This document shows positions 1 to 7,900 of a stretch of 41,929 bases of DNA, piece after piece. Below the pieces are notes generated by a model. That model ran no database searches and was not told the origin of the DNA. It was given only the letters and a program-made list of their open reading frames with translations. Each line of letters opens with the position of its first letter. Positions within the stretch are counted from its first letter, which is position 1. The stretch spans positions 1-41,929 of the forward strand of contig CAKZOC010000133.1 of the NCBI GenBank assembly GCA_937136025.1, read 5' to 3'. The position numbers and the translations under genes were made by a program. The DNA is from an uncultured Bacteroidota bacterium (GTDB lineage: Bacteria; Bacteroidota; Bacteroidia; Flavobacteriales; Flavobacteriaceae).

Positions 1-387
1 CTTGTGTACAAAGAGTAATTCATCGGCATCCGCATTTTTATAAAAATAGTCGGTCTGAGATTTTTTGGGCGCCGCGACCCCCACAGTCACATCCGAATTG
101 AAAAGCAGAACACTGCGACTCTCCAGATAGTCATCTTTGGGAGGTAATTCCAATCCCTTAAAGAGGCGGGAATGCATATTGTACGCTACTGCCGCCCGCG
201 GAGCTATATCGAGGGATTTGATAATCTCTTTTACCTGAGTGGGTCTGTGGATGTGATAGAGCAGGCTGGACATTCCGTCAAATCCGATAGTTCCGAAGAG
301 TTGCTCGTAATACAGGCTGTCATCCTTCTTGCGGAAGGTGGTATGGCGCTTATGGGGAATTTTACCGAGTTTATGGTATAAAGGCAT
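1..387 (-). CDS. hmgA: Homogentisate 1,2-dioxygenase, N-terminal part (runs off the window)
   Basis: The reverse strand from 387 to 1 is open for 129 codons, starts with ATG at 387 and leaves the window without a stop, so the C-terminal part with the iron ligands is not visible. The protein begins MPLYHKLGKIPHKRHTTFRK and continues with YEQLFGTIGFDGMSSLLYH and HRPTQVKEI, which are recognisable as the N-terminus of bacterial homogentisate dioxygenase. The enzyme opens the homogentisate ring in tyrosine and phenylalanine breakdown, giving maleylacetoacetate. A TAATTTTA -7-like box on the minus strand (415-422) could be its own promoter. Family assignment is from recognition of these motifs; partner genes lie outside the window. 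Confidence 0.9.
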   Translation of the reverse strand, partial: MPLYHKLGKIPHKRHTTFRKKDDSLYYEQLFGTIGFDGMSSLLYHIHRPTQVKEIIKSLDIAPRAAVAYNMHSRLFKGLELPPKDDYLESRSVLLFNSDVTVGVAAPKKSQTDYFYKNADADELLFVHK

Positions 388-808
388 AGTGAACAGGTCG
401 TTTTTACAATAGCTTAAAATTACGACAAATTGAGTGTAAAGGGAAATTTGAAGCCCTGAACTTCTGTAACGAAACGCCGAACCCGGAAAGCAAAAAAAAA
501 GCCTCCCTAAACGGAAAGCCTTTCATCGGCGCGACGCAATGTCGCAGACCTGATTTCCCTTTCGGGAAATACAACACAACGCGGTAAAGATACTAAAGCT
601 TTTTCAAAACACTTGCGGGTCGGAACAATTTTCCATGGGACTTTGAGTCCCGGGCATGAAATCACCGGTCTGTTCACGCATCGTTAAAATTTCCAGGTGA
701 CCTTTGTCGCCCCTGTCCTGTCGGGACGGCTCTGAGTCCTGACCCCTCCCTTTTTGGCCTTCTTTTAACAGGTCTTTCCGGACCTATTTGGTACTTTTAA
801 AATAAAAA
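388..808. other. Intergenic region between divergent hmgA and a small membrane protein gene
   Basis: No credible gene is seen in these 421 bases. Besides the candidate small RNA there is a 6-bp hairpin GGGACT/AGTCCC (637-642 and 646-651) and a GC-rich stretch around 700-750 without a clear signal. A TACTTTTA -7-like box (792-799) lies directly before the ATG at 809 and would give a very short leader. The region must hold promoters in both directions because hmgA and the gene at 809 diverge. Confidence 0.5.
492..579 (-). ncRNA. Candidate small RNA or leader with a terminator hairpin
   Basis: On the minus strand a -7-like TATCTTTA (585-592) is followed by three stem-loops. The first has 7 bp closed by a GAAA tetraloop (arms 553-559 and 564-570). 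The second is GCGAC/GTCGC (531-535 and 541-545) and can be extended by GG/CC and AUC/GAU. The third (498-507 with 513-523) has wobble pairs and a bulge and runs straight into a U-tract (492-497), as an intrinsic terminator does. The layout is that of a self-contained RNA of about 88 nt. It could also be an attenuator in the hmgA leader, 105 nt upstream of that start. I do not recognise an Rfam family; it lacks the conserved SRP RNA loop. Confidence 0.35.
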
Positions 809-1054
809 ATGAAAATTTCTGCTATGACCTGGGTGGGGATCACCACCTTCTTCCTTCTTATGCTGACTATAGGTGCTGCGCTGGGTTTTGCCTTCAGCTG
901 GATTTTTTACGCCACCGTTCTGGGCCAGGGCATGGTTGTTATTATGGTATACAAAGTCCTTACAGATGCTTATACCACCTCAAAAACTTTTGAAGATTTC
1001 TACGAGGATCGTCCGATTCCAAGAGAAGAACAAATCCGGAATACTCAAGGCTGA
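809..1054 (+). CDS. Small two-helix membrane protein of unknown function
   Basis: The protein has 81 residues. Two hydrophobic segments (about 6-27 and 30-50, separated by little more than a turn) are followed by a hydrophilic acidic tail ending in EDFYEDRPIPREEQIRN. I do not recognise a named family; the form resembles small conserved flavobacterial membrane proteins. ATG at 809 follows a TACTTTTA box by 9 bases, so the message would be nearly leaderless. Its last ten bases overlap the end of the convergent universal stress gene. The other reading frame over the same bases (873-1106) has no membrane or family features and is taken as a shadow. Confidence 0.7.
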   Translation: MKISAMTWVGITTFFLLMLTIGAALGFAFSWIFYATVLGQGMVVIMVYKVLTDAYTTSKTFEDFYEDRPIPREEQIRNTQG

Positions 1055-1896
1055 ACCGGAGGCAGGACCAGCATGGGTATGTCGGTGTGAAAAGCAACCT
1101 TTTTGACCACAGGCTCCCGAAGCCATTCATCGACCAGGTGATGGTCATTGCGAATCATGATCAGCATCCCTATGGAGGCCTCTTCGAGATAGTTTTCTAT
1201 GACCTCGGATTTACTCGCCATGGGCGTGCGCCATTTCATCTCTGGATTTCCCCTTTCCAGTTCCAGAAAAAGTTGGTGTTTATGGAGTTCCTGAAAACCG
1301 GTCAGTCCTTCCGGACCACCGATATGCATGACTTCAAGGGTGGCATCCAAACGCGTCTGAAACTCTAGGATCGCTTCGATTTGGGAGGCTGAATAGGGCG
1401 TTCCAAAATCGGTGACCAAACCGATCTTTACTCCTTTTTTAAATCGGGTTTCTTTGGGAATCACAAGCACAGGACACGCCGAGGTGGCCCTGAGAATTCG
1501 AACCGTATTACTGCCCAGAAAAACTTCTTTTATTCCCGATGCCCCGGTAGTGCCGGAGACAATCATGTCTATCGGATACAAAGACAATTGTTCTTTCACT
1601 TCTTCAGTCAACAGGTTAAATGAAGATACTGTGTGAAACTCATGCCCTGCGTTGGGGTGCTGTGCTTTCAGATCTTCAACGAGGCGTTTCAATCCCTTTT
1701 CAGAGATGACCTGCATGGCATCTTCTTCCTGATTACCCCCATGTGCCAAAGCCATGACCCGACTATGTACAAAGTCGGGCGTATAGGTGTTTAAAAAATG
1801 AAACACACACCGCTCTCCTTTAAAATAGGAAATGGCGTAATCCACCGCACTTTGTGCAGTGCCTGAAAAATCTGTCGGTATAAGAATATGGTGCAT
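1045..1896 (-). CDS. Tandem universal stress protein (UspA family)
   Basis: This is a 283-residue cytoplasmic protein made of two Usp domains. The first opens with MHHILIPTDFSGTA and keeps the ATP-binding signature G-x2-G-x9-GS/N as GTTGASGIKEVFLGSNT. The second domain, from about residue 155 (KIGLVTDFGTPYS), has lost that signature. I start it at ATG 1896; a TTG two codons upstream is possible but unnecessary. The promoter shows TACCTTTA (1918-1925) with a Crp/Fnr-type palindrome (1949-1960) at the class II distance, so it is probably induced at low oxygen with the oxidase genes. It lies directly downstream of the Crp/Fnr gene in the same direction, separated by a strong inverted repeat. Confidence 0.88.
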   Translation of the reverse strand: MHHILIPTDFSGTAQSAVDYAISYFKGERCVFHFLNTYTPDFVHSRVMALAHGGNQEEDAMQVISEKGLKRLVEDLKAQHPNAGHEFHTVSSFNLLTEEVKEQLSLYPIDMIVSGTTGASGIKEVFLGSNTVRILRATSACPVLVIPKETRFKKGVKIGLVTDFGTPYSASQIEAILEFQTRLDATLEVMHIGGPEGLTGFQELHKHQLFLELERGNPEMKWRTPMASKSEVIENYLEEASIGMLIMIRNDHHLVDEWLREPVVKKVAFHTDIPMLVLPPVQP

Positions 1897-1917
1897 ACCC
1901 AATAAGATCTATTTGGA

Positions 1918-1960
1918 TAAAGGTAGTATCCGAAGCAGCTTGAAAGTATGATATCCATCA
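1918..1960 (-). promoter_or_regulatory. Crp/Fnr-type operator and -7 box of the usp gene
   Basis: TGATATCCATCA (1949-1960) fits TGA-N6-TCA. On the minus strand TACCTTTA (1925 to 1918) is a TAnnTTTG-like -7 box. The palindrome centre (1954.5) is 36.5 bp from the last base of the box. Where a -33 TTTG would sit the strand reads TACT, so an activator is likely needed. The predicted start is about 10-16 bases before the ATG at 1896. Confidence 0.6.
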
Positions 1961-1990
1961 TCTTTTCAAAAAAAAAGATGAGATGGTATC
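1950..1990. repeat. Long imperfect inverted repeat between crp/fnr-type gene and usp
   Basis: The left arm GATATCCATCATCTTTT (1950-1966) pairs with the right arm AAAAGATGAGATGGTATC (1973-1990) through about 16 base pairs with a one-base and a two-base bulge and an A-rich loop. It sits 25 bases after the end of the Crp/Fnr gene and could form the 3' hairpin of that message, although no U-tract follows it on the minus strand. Its left arm contains the usp operator, so protein binding and RNA folding use the same bases. Confidence 0.5.
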
Positions 1991-2015
1991 GCTCTGAATG
2001 ACAGGGTGTTATTGA

Positions 2016-2705
2016 CTAAAAACCATCGGCAAGATCCTGAAGCTTGCGCGCTTCGAGGATGGCCATCCGCTTGCCTGAGGTTTTTATCAGCCCCTGTTTT
2101 TTAAACTCCGAGAGGATTCGGATACAGGATTCTGTAGCGGTCCCGACAACATTGGCGATATCTTCCCGGGAAAGCACTAAGGCGAGATATCCCTCCTGAT
2201 CTTCGCCAAAGTTGTTCATCATATAGAGCAGCGCCTCAGCAATGCGCTCCTTGACGGTTTTCTGGGACATATTTACAATCACATCGTCCGCTTCTCTGAG
2301 ATCGTGGGCCATATGACGGAGCACTTCGTAGGTGAAGTCCGGATTCTTATGCAAGGTGCTCACTATAGCTTCTTTCGGGATAAAGCACATTTCCATATCA
2401 CTGACAGCGGTAGCGCTCAGGTTCGAATTTTCTTCGGCCACTACGGACCTCTGCCCCAACACTTCTCCCTTGGTGGCCAGCTTAACGATCTGATCCTTGC
2501 CATTTGGGCTCAGCTTGGCCAATTTGGAAACGCCTCCCCGAACACAGTAAACACCATTGAGTTTTTCTCCTTCTTCAAAGATAACCTCCCCTTTCTTAAT
2601 CTTCCGGGAGACTTTAGAGTCGGAAACCGCTTTCAGTTCATCCTTACTCATGGCCCTTAAAGCATTGAACTTACGAACAATACAGTTCTCACATCGCTCC
2701 TCCAT
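2016..2705 (-). CDS. Crp/Fnr family transcriptional regulator
   Basis: This 229-residue protein has the Crp/Fnr layout: a cyclic-nucleotide-type beta-barrel (about 20-115, with KKGEVIFEEGE and GEVLGQRSVVA), a long dimer helix (about 125-150) and a winged helix with SREDIANVVGTATESCIRIL. The recognition helix keeps the Glu and Arg that in Crp and Fnr read the TGA half-site (E192 and R196 here). An N-terminal CENC (C5, C8) and further cysteines at 54, 107 and 194 would allow a metal or Fe-S cluster, but the Fnr cysteine pattern is not clearly matched. It diverges from ccoI across a shared TGA-N6-TCA palindrome (2761-2772). A TACTTTTA -7 box lies at 2728-2735. It is the obvious candidate regulator of the four matching sites in this window. 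Confidence 0.9.
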   Translation of the reverse strand: MEERCENCIVRKFNALRAMSKDELKAVSDSKVSRKIKKGEVIFEEGEKLNGVYCVRGGVSKLAKLSPNGKDQIVKLATKGEVLGQRSVVAEENSNLSATAVSDMEMCFIPKEAIVSTLHKNPDFTYEVLRHMAHDLREADDVIVNMSQKTVKERIAEALLYMMNNFGEDQEGYLALVLSREDIANVVGTATESCIRILSEFKKQGLIKTSGKRMAILEARKLQDLADGF

Positions 2706-2760
2706 AGGAATAGTCGGATTTCTATAATAAAAGTAGCTATTTTTTGAGGACTTTAAAAAC

Positions 2761-2803
2761 TGACAAGTGTCATCTTTTGTCCTTTAACATTCCCCAACCT
2801 TTG
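2761..2803 (+). promoter_or_regulatory. Crp/Fnr-type operator and -7 box of ccoI, shared with the regulator gene
   Basis: TGACAAGTGTCA (2761-2772) is a perfect 5-bp-arm palindrome of the TGA-N6-TCA type. AACCTTTG (2796-2803) resembles TAnnTTTG with one mismatch. The centre (2766.5) is 36.5 bp before the last base of the box, as at the other three sites. The same palindrome lies 38.5 bp from the -7 box of the divergent regulator gene, so autoregulation is possible. Confidence 0.6.
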
Positions 2804-2848
2804 CCGGAACCTTTGCTTTTTATAATTTCAAAGCTGCAAAACCGTCCA

Positions 2849-5224
2849 ATGCCCCATTCAAACTGCTTTCATTGCGGACTTCCCTGTGAAACTGAAGAGA
2901 TACACTTCGACGAAAAATCCTTTTGTTGTAATGGGTGTAAAACCGTCTATGCTATTTTCAGGGATAACGATCTGAGCTATTACTATGAATTAGAGGGAGC
3001 CCCTGGTAAAACACCCGAACTCAACCTGGGAAAATTCGACTACCTGGACGACCCGGGGATCGCCGAACGCCTTCTCGAGTTTCAGGATGAATCGCATCAT
3101 ATCATCAGTTTGAGTATTCCGCACATCCATTGCAGTTCGTGTATCTGGGTACTGGAAAATCTGAACCGGCTCAATCCCGGGGTCCTCAGCAGTCAGGTAG
3201 ACTTCCCGCGAAAAGAAGCGCGTATCCATTTCAATTCCGAGCAAATCAGCCTGAAAGAACTGGTGAGTTTGCTCAATGCGATTGGGTATGAGCCCTCCAT
3301 TACCCTGGAGCAATACGAGGGGAGTGCCAAAAAAATAGACCGCAAACTTATTTACCAGCTCGGTATTGCCGGCTTTGCTTTTGGAAACATCATGTTCTTA
3401 TCCTTTCCCGAGTATTTTGAAAGCGGAGAGTACTGGCTGGAGAAGTACAAGGGCCTCTTCCACTGGATTATGTTTGCCTTTTCCCTGCCTGTGGTTTTTT
3501 ATTCCGGTTCGGGATATCTGACATCGGCCTACAAAAGCCTGCGCTCCGGCATGCTCAATATCGATGTGCCTATTGCCCTGGGCATCCTTGTCCTTTTTAT
3601 TCGCAGCACCGTTGAGATCACTTTAGACCTGGGACAGGGATTTTTTGACAGTCTTACCGGACTTGTTTTTTTCCTGCTCCTCGGAAAATTTTTCCAGCAA
3701 CGCACCTATTCTTTTTTGTCCTTTGAACGGGACTACAAGTCTTACTTTCCGATCGCCGTTACCCGCCTGAAGACAGACGGATCTGAGGAGAACATCCCGG
3801 TCCACGAGGTGGTCACGGGAGACCGCCTGCTCATCAAAAGCAATTCCCTGATTCCGACCGACTCCATCCTCCTTAAAGGGGAAGGCAGGGTCGATTATAG
3901 TTTCGTTACCGGAGAGGCCCGGGCCGTCTCCAAAAAGAGTGGAGACCGCCTTTATGCAGGCGGAAAACAGCTTCAGGGAGCTATCGAGATCGAAGTGCTC
4001 AAACCGGTTTCCCAAAGTTATCTGACTGAACTCTGGAGTGATGCGGCATTTTCGCGCAACCCCAAAACAGCCTTCAGGAATCTCACGGACCGGATTGGAA
4101 AACGCTTTACCGTGGCCGTACTGACAATTGCTTTTGTGGCCGCCGGAATCTGGCTTTTTATCGAACCCGCCCGGGCCCTGAATGTGCTCACCGCGGTTTT
4201 GATCATTGCCTGTCCCTGTGCCATTGCTCTCGCAGCTCCCTTTACCCTGGGGAATCTCTTGCGTATTTTCGGCAAAAAAGGATTTTATGTAAAGGATACT
4301 GAAAGTCTGGAGCGTATGGCTTTGGTAGACACCGCCATTTTTGATAAAACGGGTACCCTGACCACTACCCGAAGAAACAGTATTGACTACACGGGGATTG
4401 AACTCACTGAAGCCGAGGCTATCCTGCTTAAAAATACGCTCCGGGCCTCCGGGCACCCTTTGAGTCAAACCTTATATAAACAACTGGCTCCGTACAATAT
4501 AATCCCCCTGGACAATTTTGAAGAGCACCTGGGAGAGGGGCTGGAAGGACGGCTGGCCGATGCACACATCCGGGTAGGTTCCAGCGAGTTTGTAACCGGA
4601 GCACCCCCGGCTCAGGCAGGCGGATCCGAAGTGCATGTCAGCACGAATGACAGGTACAAAGGGCATTTTATTATCCGCAACAGCTACAGAGAAGGGGCAG
4701 GCAAACTCTTTGAAGACCTGAATCGCGACTATTCCCTCGCCGTACTTTCAGGCGATAACGAATCTGAAAAGGCTTTTTTGGAAGAGCTGCTTCCGCCACT
4801 AACACCTATGTATTTTAACCAGAAGCCTAAAGAAAAACTTCAGTTCGTCCGGGAATTGCAGCGCGAAGGGAAGGAGGTCCTGATGATTGGCGATGGACTT
4901 AACGATGCTGGGGCGCTCGCCCAGAGCAAAGTGGGGATTGCCATCAGTGAAGATGCCAACCTCTTTACCCCGGCTTGCGACGCCATTCTCGACAGCAGTC
5001 AGTTTGCCAATCTCGGCGTGTTCCTGGGCATTACCAAAAAAGCGATGAAAATCATTTATATGAGCTTCGGGTTTTCCCTCCTCTACAATCTGGTCGGACT
5101 GTATTTTGCAGTTACCGGACAACTCGAACCGGTCATTGCGGCCATCCTGATGCCCCTGAGTTCCATCAGTATTGTGGCCTTTACCACGGCAGCTACGAAT
5201 TGGATTGGCAGAAAAATTGAATAA
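2849..5224 (+). CDS. ccoI: Copper-exporting P1B-type ATPase for cbb3 oxidase assembly (CcoI/FixI)
   Basis: The enzyme pumps copper across the inner membrane for insertion into cbb3 oxidase. The N-terminus has a cysteine-rich metal-binding domain (C6, C9, C13 and C26, C27, C30), then a heavy-metal domain with HCSSC. Membrane helices follow, with the CPC transport motif (near 455), the DKTGT phosphorylation site (near 497) and GDGLNDAGAL in the hinge. I start at ATG 2849 (MPHSNCFHCG, 791 residues). An upstream frame opening at 2744 would code through the operator and the -7 box, and its extra 35 residues look like leader DNA. It is followed at 74 bp by ccoS, which has its own promoter. Function is firm from motifs and context. 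Confidence 0.93.
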   Translation: MPHSNCFHCGLPCETEEIHFDEKSFCCNGCKTVYAIFRDNDLSYYYELEGAPGKTPELNLGKFDYLDDPGIAERLLEFQDESHHIISLSIPHIHCSSCIWVLENLNRLNPGVLSSQVDFPRKEARIHFNSEQISLKELVSLLNAIGYEPSITLEQYEGSAKKIDRKLIYQLGIAGFAFGNIMFLSFPEYFESGEYWLEKYKGLFHWIMFAFSLPVVFYSGSGYLTSAYKSLRSGMLNIDVPIALGILVLFIRSTVEITLDLGQGFFDSLTGLVFFLLLGKFFQQRTYSFLSFERDYKSYFPIAVTRLKTDGSEENIPVHEVVTGDRLLIKSNSLIPTDSILLKGEGRVDYSFVTGEARAVSKKSGDRLYAGGKQLQGAIEIEVLKPVSQSYLTELWSDAAFSRNPKTAFRNLTDRIGKRFTVAVLTIAFVAAGIWLFIEPARALNVLTAVLIIACPCAIALAAPFTLGNLLRIFGKKGFYVKDTESLERMALVDTAIFDKTGTLTTTRRNSIDYTGIELTEAEAILLKNTLRASGHPLSQTLYKQLAPYNIIPLDNFEEHLGEGLEGRLADAHIRVGSSEFVTGAPPAQAGGSEVHVSTNDRYKGHFIIRNSYREGAGKLFEDLNRDYSLAVLSGDNESEKAFLEELLPPLTPMYFNQKPKEKLQFVRELQREGKEVLMIGDGLNDAGALAQSKVGIAISEDANLFTPACDAILDSSQFANLGVFLGITKKAMKIIYMSFGFSLLYNLVGLYFAVTGQLEPVIAAILMPLSSISIVAFTTAATNWIGRKIE

Positions 5225-5235
5225 CTTGTGAACAC

Positions 5236-5278
5236 TGATATTTATCATATTTTTAACTTTACAGGGGATCTAGTTTTA
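5236..5278 (+). promoter_or_regulatory. Crp/Fnr-type operator and -7 box of the ccoS-ccoNOQP operon
   Basis: TGATATTTATCA (5236-5247) matches the core of the classical Fnr box (TGAT-N4-ATCA). TAGTTTTA (5271-5278) is a TAnnTTTG-like box; centre to last base is 36.5 bp. No TTTG is found at the -33 position (TATT instead). A second -7-like TAACTTTA (5254-5261) is closer but would give a spacing unlike the other three sites. Confidence 0.62.
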
Positions 5279-5298
5279 CACTCAAATTCCGCCTGGGT

Positions 5299-5493
5299 AT
5301 GAGCGTTATTTATATGTTGCTGGCTATCAGCATTTTGATAGCCATATTCTTCTTTGTAGTCTTTATTATTTCTGTTAGGAAAGGTCAGTATGACGATTCC
5401 TACACCCCTTCTATACGTATGCTTTTTGAAGATGAGCTCGTGGAGAAGGACACTGATGTATCTAAATTCAACCAACTCGATAATTCAAATTAA
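5299..5493 (+). CDS. ccoS: cbb3-type oxidase assembly protein CcoS
   Basis: This is a 64-residue protein with one N-terminal membrane helix (about 3-25) followed by RKGQYDDSYTPSIRMLFEDE. The short basic-acidic tail after the helix, the RKGQYDD segment and the position directly before ccoN are typical of CcoS, which is needed for cofactor insertion into the catalytic subunit. It is the first gene of the structural operon and ends 10 bases before ccoNO. The start ATG at 5299 lies about 15 bases after the predicted transcription start. Confidence 0.88.
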   Translation: MSVIYMLLAISILIAIFFFVVFIISVRKGQYDDSYTPSIRMLFEDELVEKDTDVSKFNQLDNSN

Positions 5494-5503
5494 AAACTGA
5501 TCT

Positions 5504-7705
5504 ATGGAAGTACAGCAATTTCACTATGACAATAAAATCGTACAGAAATTTCTGTATGCCACCCTGCTTTGGGGTGTTGTCGGAATGCTGGTGGGCCTGC
5601 TACTGGCGTTTATGTTTATATTTCCGAACCTCACGGATGGGATTTCATGGCTGAGTTTTGGGCGACTTCGCCCCTTACACACCAATGCCGTCATCTTCGC
5701 CTTTGTAGGAAATGCCATGTTTGCCGGGGTTTACTATTCCACCCAGCGGCTCCTTAAAGCGCGAATGTTCAGCGACTGGATGAGCAACTTTAATTTTTGG
5801 GGCTGGCAGGCCATCATCGTGGCAGCCGCCATCACCCTCCCGCTCGGGTATACCTCATCCAAAGAGTATGCAGAACTGGAATGGCCTATCGATCTGGCCA
5901 TTGCTGCGGTTTGGGTCATATTTGGCTGGAACTTTATCGGGACCATGCTCAAGCGGCGCCAACGCCACCTGTATGTGGCTATCTGGTTCTATCTGGCCAC
6001 CATCGTAACCGTTGCTGTACTGCATATATTTAACAGTCTCGCACTTCCCGTGAGTGCCATGAAAAGTTATTCGGTGTACGCAGGGGTCCAGGATGCATTG
6101 GTTCAGTGGTGGTACGGGCACAACGCTGTGGCCTTTTTCCTCACCACACCCTTCCTGGGGCTCATGTATTATTTCGTTCCCAAGGCGGCAAACCGGCCCA
6201 TTTATTCCTACCGGCTCTCCATCGTCCACTTCTGGTCTCTTATTTTTATCTATATCTGGGCCGGACCCCACCACTTGTTGTATTCCTCCCTGCCGGACTG
6301 GGCTCAAAACCTCGGGGTTGCTTTTTCCGTAATGCTCATCGCTCCTTCCTGGGGTGGTATGATCAACGGACTGCTCACGTTGCGGGGTGCCTGGGATAAA
6401 GTGCGGACGAGTCCTGTACTCAAATTTATGGTGGTTGCCATTACCGGATACGGAATGGCCACCTTCGAAGGCCCGATGCTTTCCTTAAAGAACATCAACG
6501 CCATCGCCCACTTCAGCGACTGGATTATCGCCCACGTGCACGTCGGGGCTTTGGCCTGGAATGGATTCCTGATTTTTGGGATGATCTACTGGTTGGTCCC
6601 TAAAATGTTTAAAACGCGTCTGCACTCAACAGGGATGGCGAATTTCCACTTCTGGATCGGCACTCTCGGAATCATCCTCTATGCCCTCCCGATGTATGTC
6701 GCAGGGTTTACACAGGCCCTGATGTGGAAAGAATTCAATCCGGATGGCACCCTGGTTTACGGAAACTTCCTGGAAACCGTCAATGAAATTATGCCCATGT
6801 ACTGGATGCGGGCCATTGGGGGTACCATGTACCTGGTGGGGATGCTGGTGATGCTTTACAATATTATTGCGACCGTTCGTGCAGGCAGCAAGCTGGAAGA
6901 TGAACTCGCCGAAGCCCCTGCCCTGACCCGTATCGGTGGTCGGAGAAAGGCCGGAGAAAAGTATCATACCTGGCTGGAGCGCCGTCCTATTCAATTGACT
7001 TTGCTCGCCACAGTAGCCATCCTTATCGGAGGTGTTATTCAGATCATTCCCACCCTGTTGGTGAAATCGAATATCCCCACGATCACGAGTGTAACGCCCT
7101 ACACACCTCTGGAACTTGAAGGGCGTGACCTTTATATTCGCGAGGGTTGCGTGGGATGTCACTCCCAGATGGTACGGCCCTTCCGCAGTGAAGTGGAACG
7201 GTACGGGGAATACGCCAAGGCAGGTGAATTTGTGTATGACCACCCCTTCCTTTGGGGTAGCAAACGCACCGGCCCGGATTTATTGCGGGTAGGTGGAAAG
7301 TATTCTGACAACTGGCACCTGAACCATTTTTACGATCCGCAAAGCACCTCATCGGGCTCCATCATGCCATCCTACAAATGGCTGATCCGGAACAAACACG
7401 ACCGCAGCGGGGCTGTGGATAAAATGCGGGTCATGGTCACTCTGGGGGTACCCTACTCAGAGGAAGACATCGCCGGGGCCGAAGCCTCTATGGAAGCCCA
7501 GGCGACGCAAATTGAGAAAAACCTCTATGCAGATCCCGAATTTGTCAGGAGCTACGAGGAGGAAAAAACCTATGCCCAGCAGAACGGTGAGGAATTCATT
7601 GAAATGAAAGACCGGGAAATCGTCGCTATGATCGCTTATTTACAGCGATTGGGCACGGATATCAAAATCGAACAAAACACGGAGGTCGCCTCTGAAAACC
7701 GCTAA
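5504..7705 (+). CDS. ccoN: cbb3-type cytochrome c oxidase, fused subunits I and II (CcoNO)
   Basis: This 733-residue protein fuses CcoN and CcoO, as is usual in Bacteroidetes. The N-terminal two thirds is a multi-helix haem-copper oxidase core: H59 (RPLHTN) and H346 region (HVHVGAL, 344-346) fit haem ligands, H206 (WYGHNAV) and H256/H257 (GPHHLLY) fit the CuB ligands. After a linker (about 460-490) one membrane anchor (about 498-520) leads into the CcoO haem c domain with CVGCH (549-553) and a later long acidic tail. The complex reduces oxygen to water with high affinity at the inner membrane. It is followed by ccoQ after 3 bases. Confidence 0.96.
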   Translation: MEVQQFHYDNKIVQKFLYATLLWGVVGMLVGLLLAFMFIFPNLTDGISWLSFGRLRPLHTNAVIFAFVGNAMFAGVYYSTQRLLKARMFSDWMSNFNFWGWQAIIVAAAITLPLGYTSSKEYAELEWPIDLAIAAVWVIFGWNFIGTMLKRRQRHLYVAIWFYLATIVTVAVLHIFNSLALPVSAMKSYSVYAGVQDALVQWWYGHNAVAFFLTTPFLGLMYYFVPKAANRPIYSYRLSIVHFWSLIFIYIWAGPHHLLYSSLPDWAQNLGVAFSVMLIAPSWGGMINGLLTLRGAWDKVRTSPVLKFMVVAITGYGMATFEGPMLSLKNINAIAHFSDWIIAHVHVGALAWNGFLIFGMIYWLVPKMFKTRLHSTGMANFHFWIGTLGIILYALPMYVAGFTQALMWKEFNPDGTLVYGNFLETVNEIMPMYWMRAIGGTMYLVGMLVMLYNIIATVRAGSKLEDELAEAPALTRIGGRRKAGEKYHTWLERRPIQLTLLATVAILIGGVIQIIPTLLVKSNIPTITSVTPYTPLELEGRDLYIREGCVGCHSQMVRPFRSEVERYGEYAKAGEFVYDHPFLWGSKRTGPDLLRVGGKYSDNWHLNHFYDPQSTSSGSIMPSYKWLIRNKHDRSGAVDKMRVMVTLGVPYSEEDIAGAEASMEAQATQIEKNLYADPEFVRSYEEEKTYAQQNGEEFIEMKDREIVAMIAYLQRLGTDIKIEQNTEVASENR

Positions 7706-7708
7706 GCC

Positions 7709-7900
7709 ATGATGAAAATTGTAAAACACCATATGGAAAGTATCGAGGGCATTGCGACCTATCCGATGATCTCCCTCCTGATATTCTTTGCCTTCTTTAC
7801 CGTGCTTTTCTGGTGGGTTTTTACCACCTCCAAGGAACGCATTAAAGAACTGGAAGAAATGCCACTAGACGACCAAAACCAAAAACCATTTGACCAATGA
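7709..7900 (+). CDS. ccoQ: Small cbb3 oxidase subunit (CcoQ-like)
   Basis: This is a 63-residue protein with a single membrane helix (about 20-40, LLIFFAFFTVLFWWVF) and a charged C-terminal tail (SKERIKELEEMPLDDQ). Its position between ccoNO and ccoP and its one-helix form match CcoQ, which stabilises the complex. Sequence identity in this subunit is low across phyla, so the call rests mainly on context. Its stop overlaps the ccoP start in an ATGA, which suggests translational coupling. Confidence 0.8.
   Translation: MMKIVKHHMESIEGIATYPMISLLIFFAFFTVLFWWVFTTSKERIKELEEMPLDDQNQKPFDQ

Noticed and set aside
490..600. SRP RNA or a known riboswitch upstream of hmgA
   Set aside because: The conserved SRP apical loop sequence and the cores of SAM, TPP or cobalamin riboswitches are absent.
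2744..2848. N-terminal extension of ccoI from 2744
   Set aside because: It would code through the operator and -7 box; the family N-terminus begins at 2849.
3623..4468. Long minus-strand frame of 281 codons inside ccoI
   Set aside because: It lies wholly opposite the clear CPC and DKTGT coding region and shows no family features.
5254..5261. TAACTTTA as the -7 box of ccoS
   Set aside because: It would put the palindrome only 19.5 bp away, unlike the three other sites; TAGTTTTA at 5271-5278 restores the common spacing, although both remain possible without mapping.
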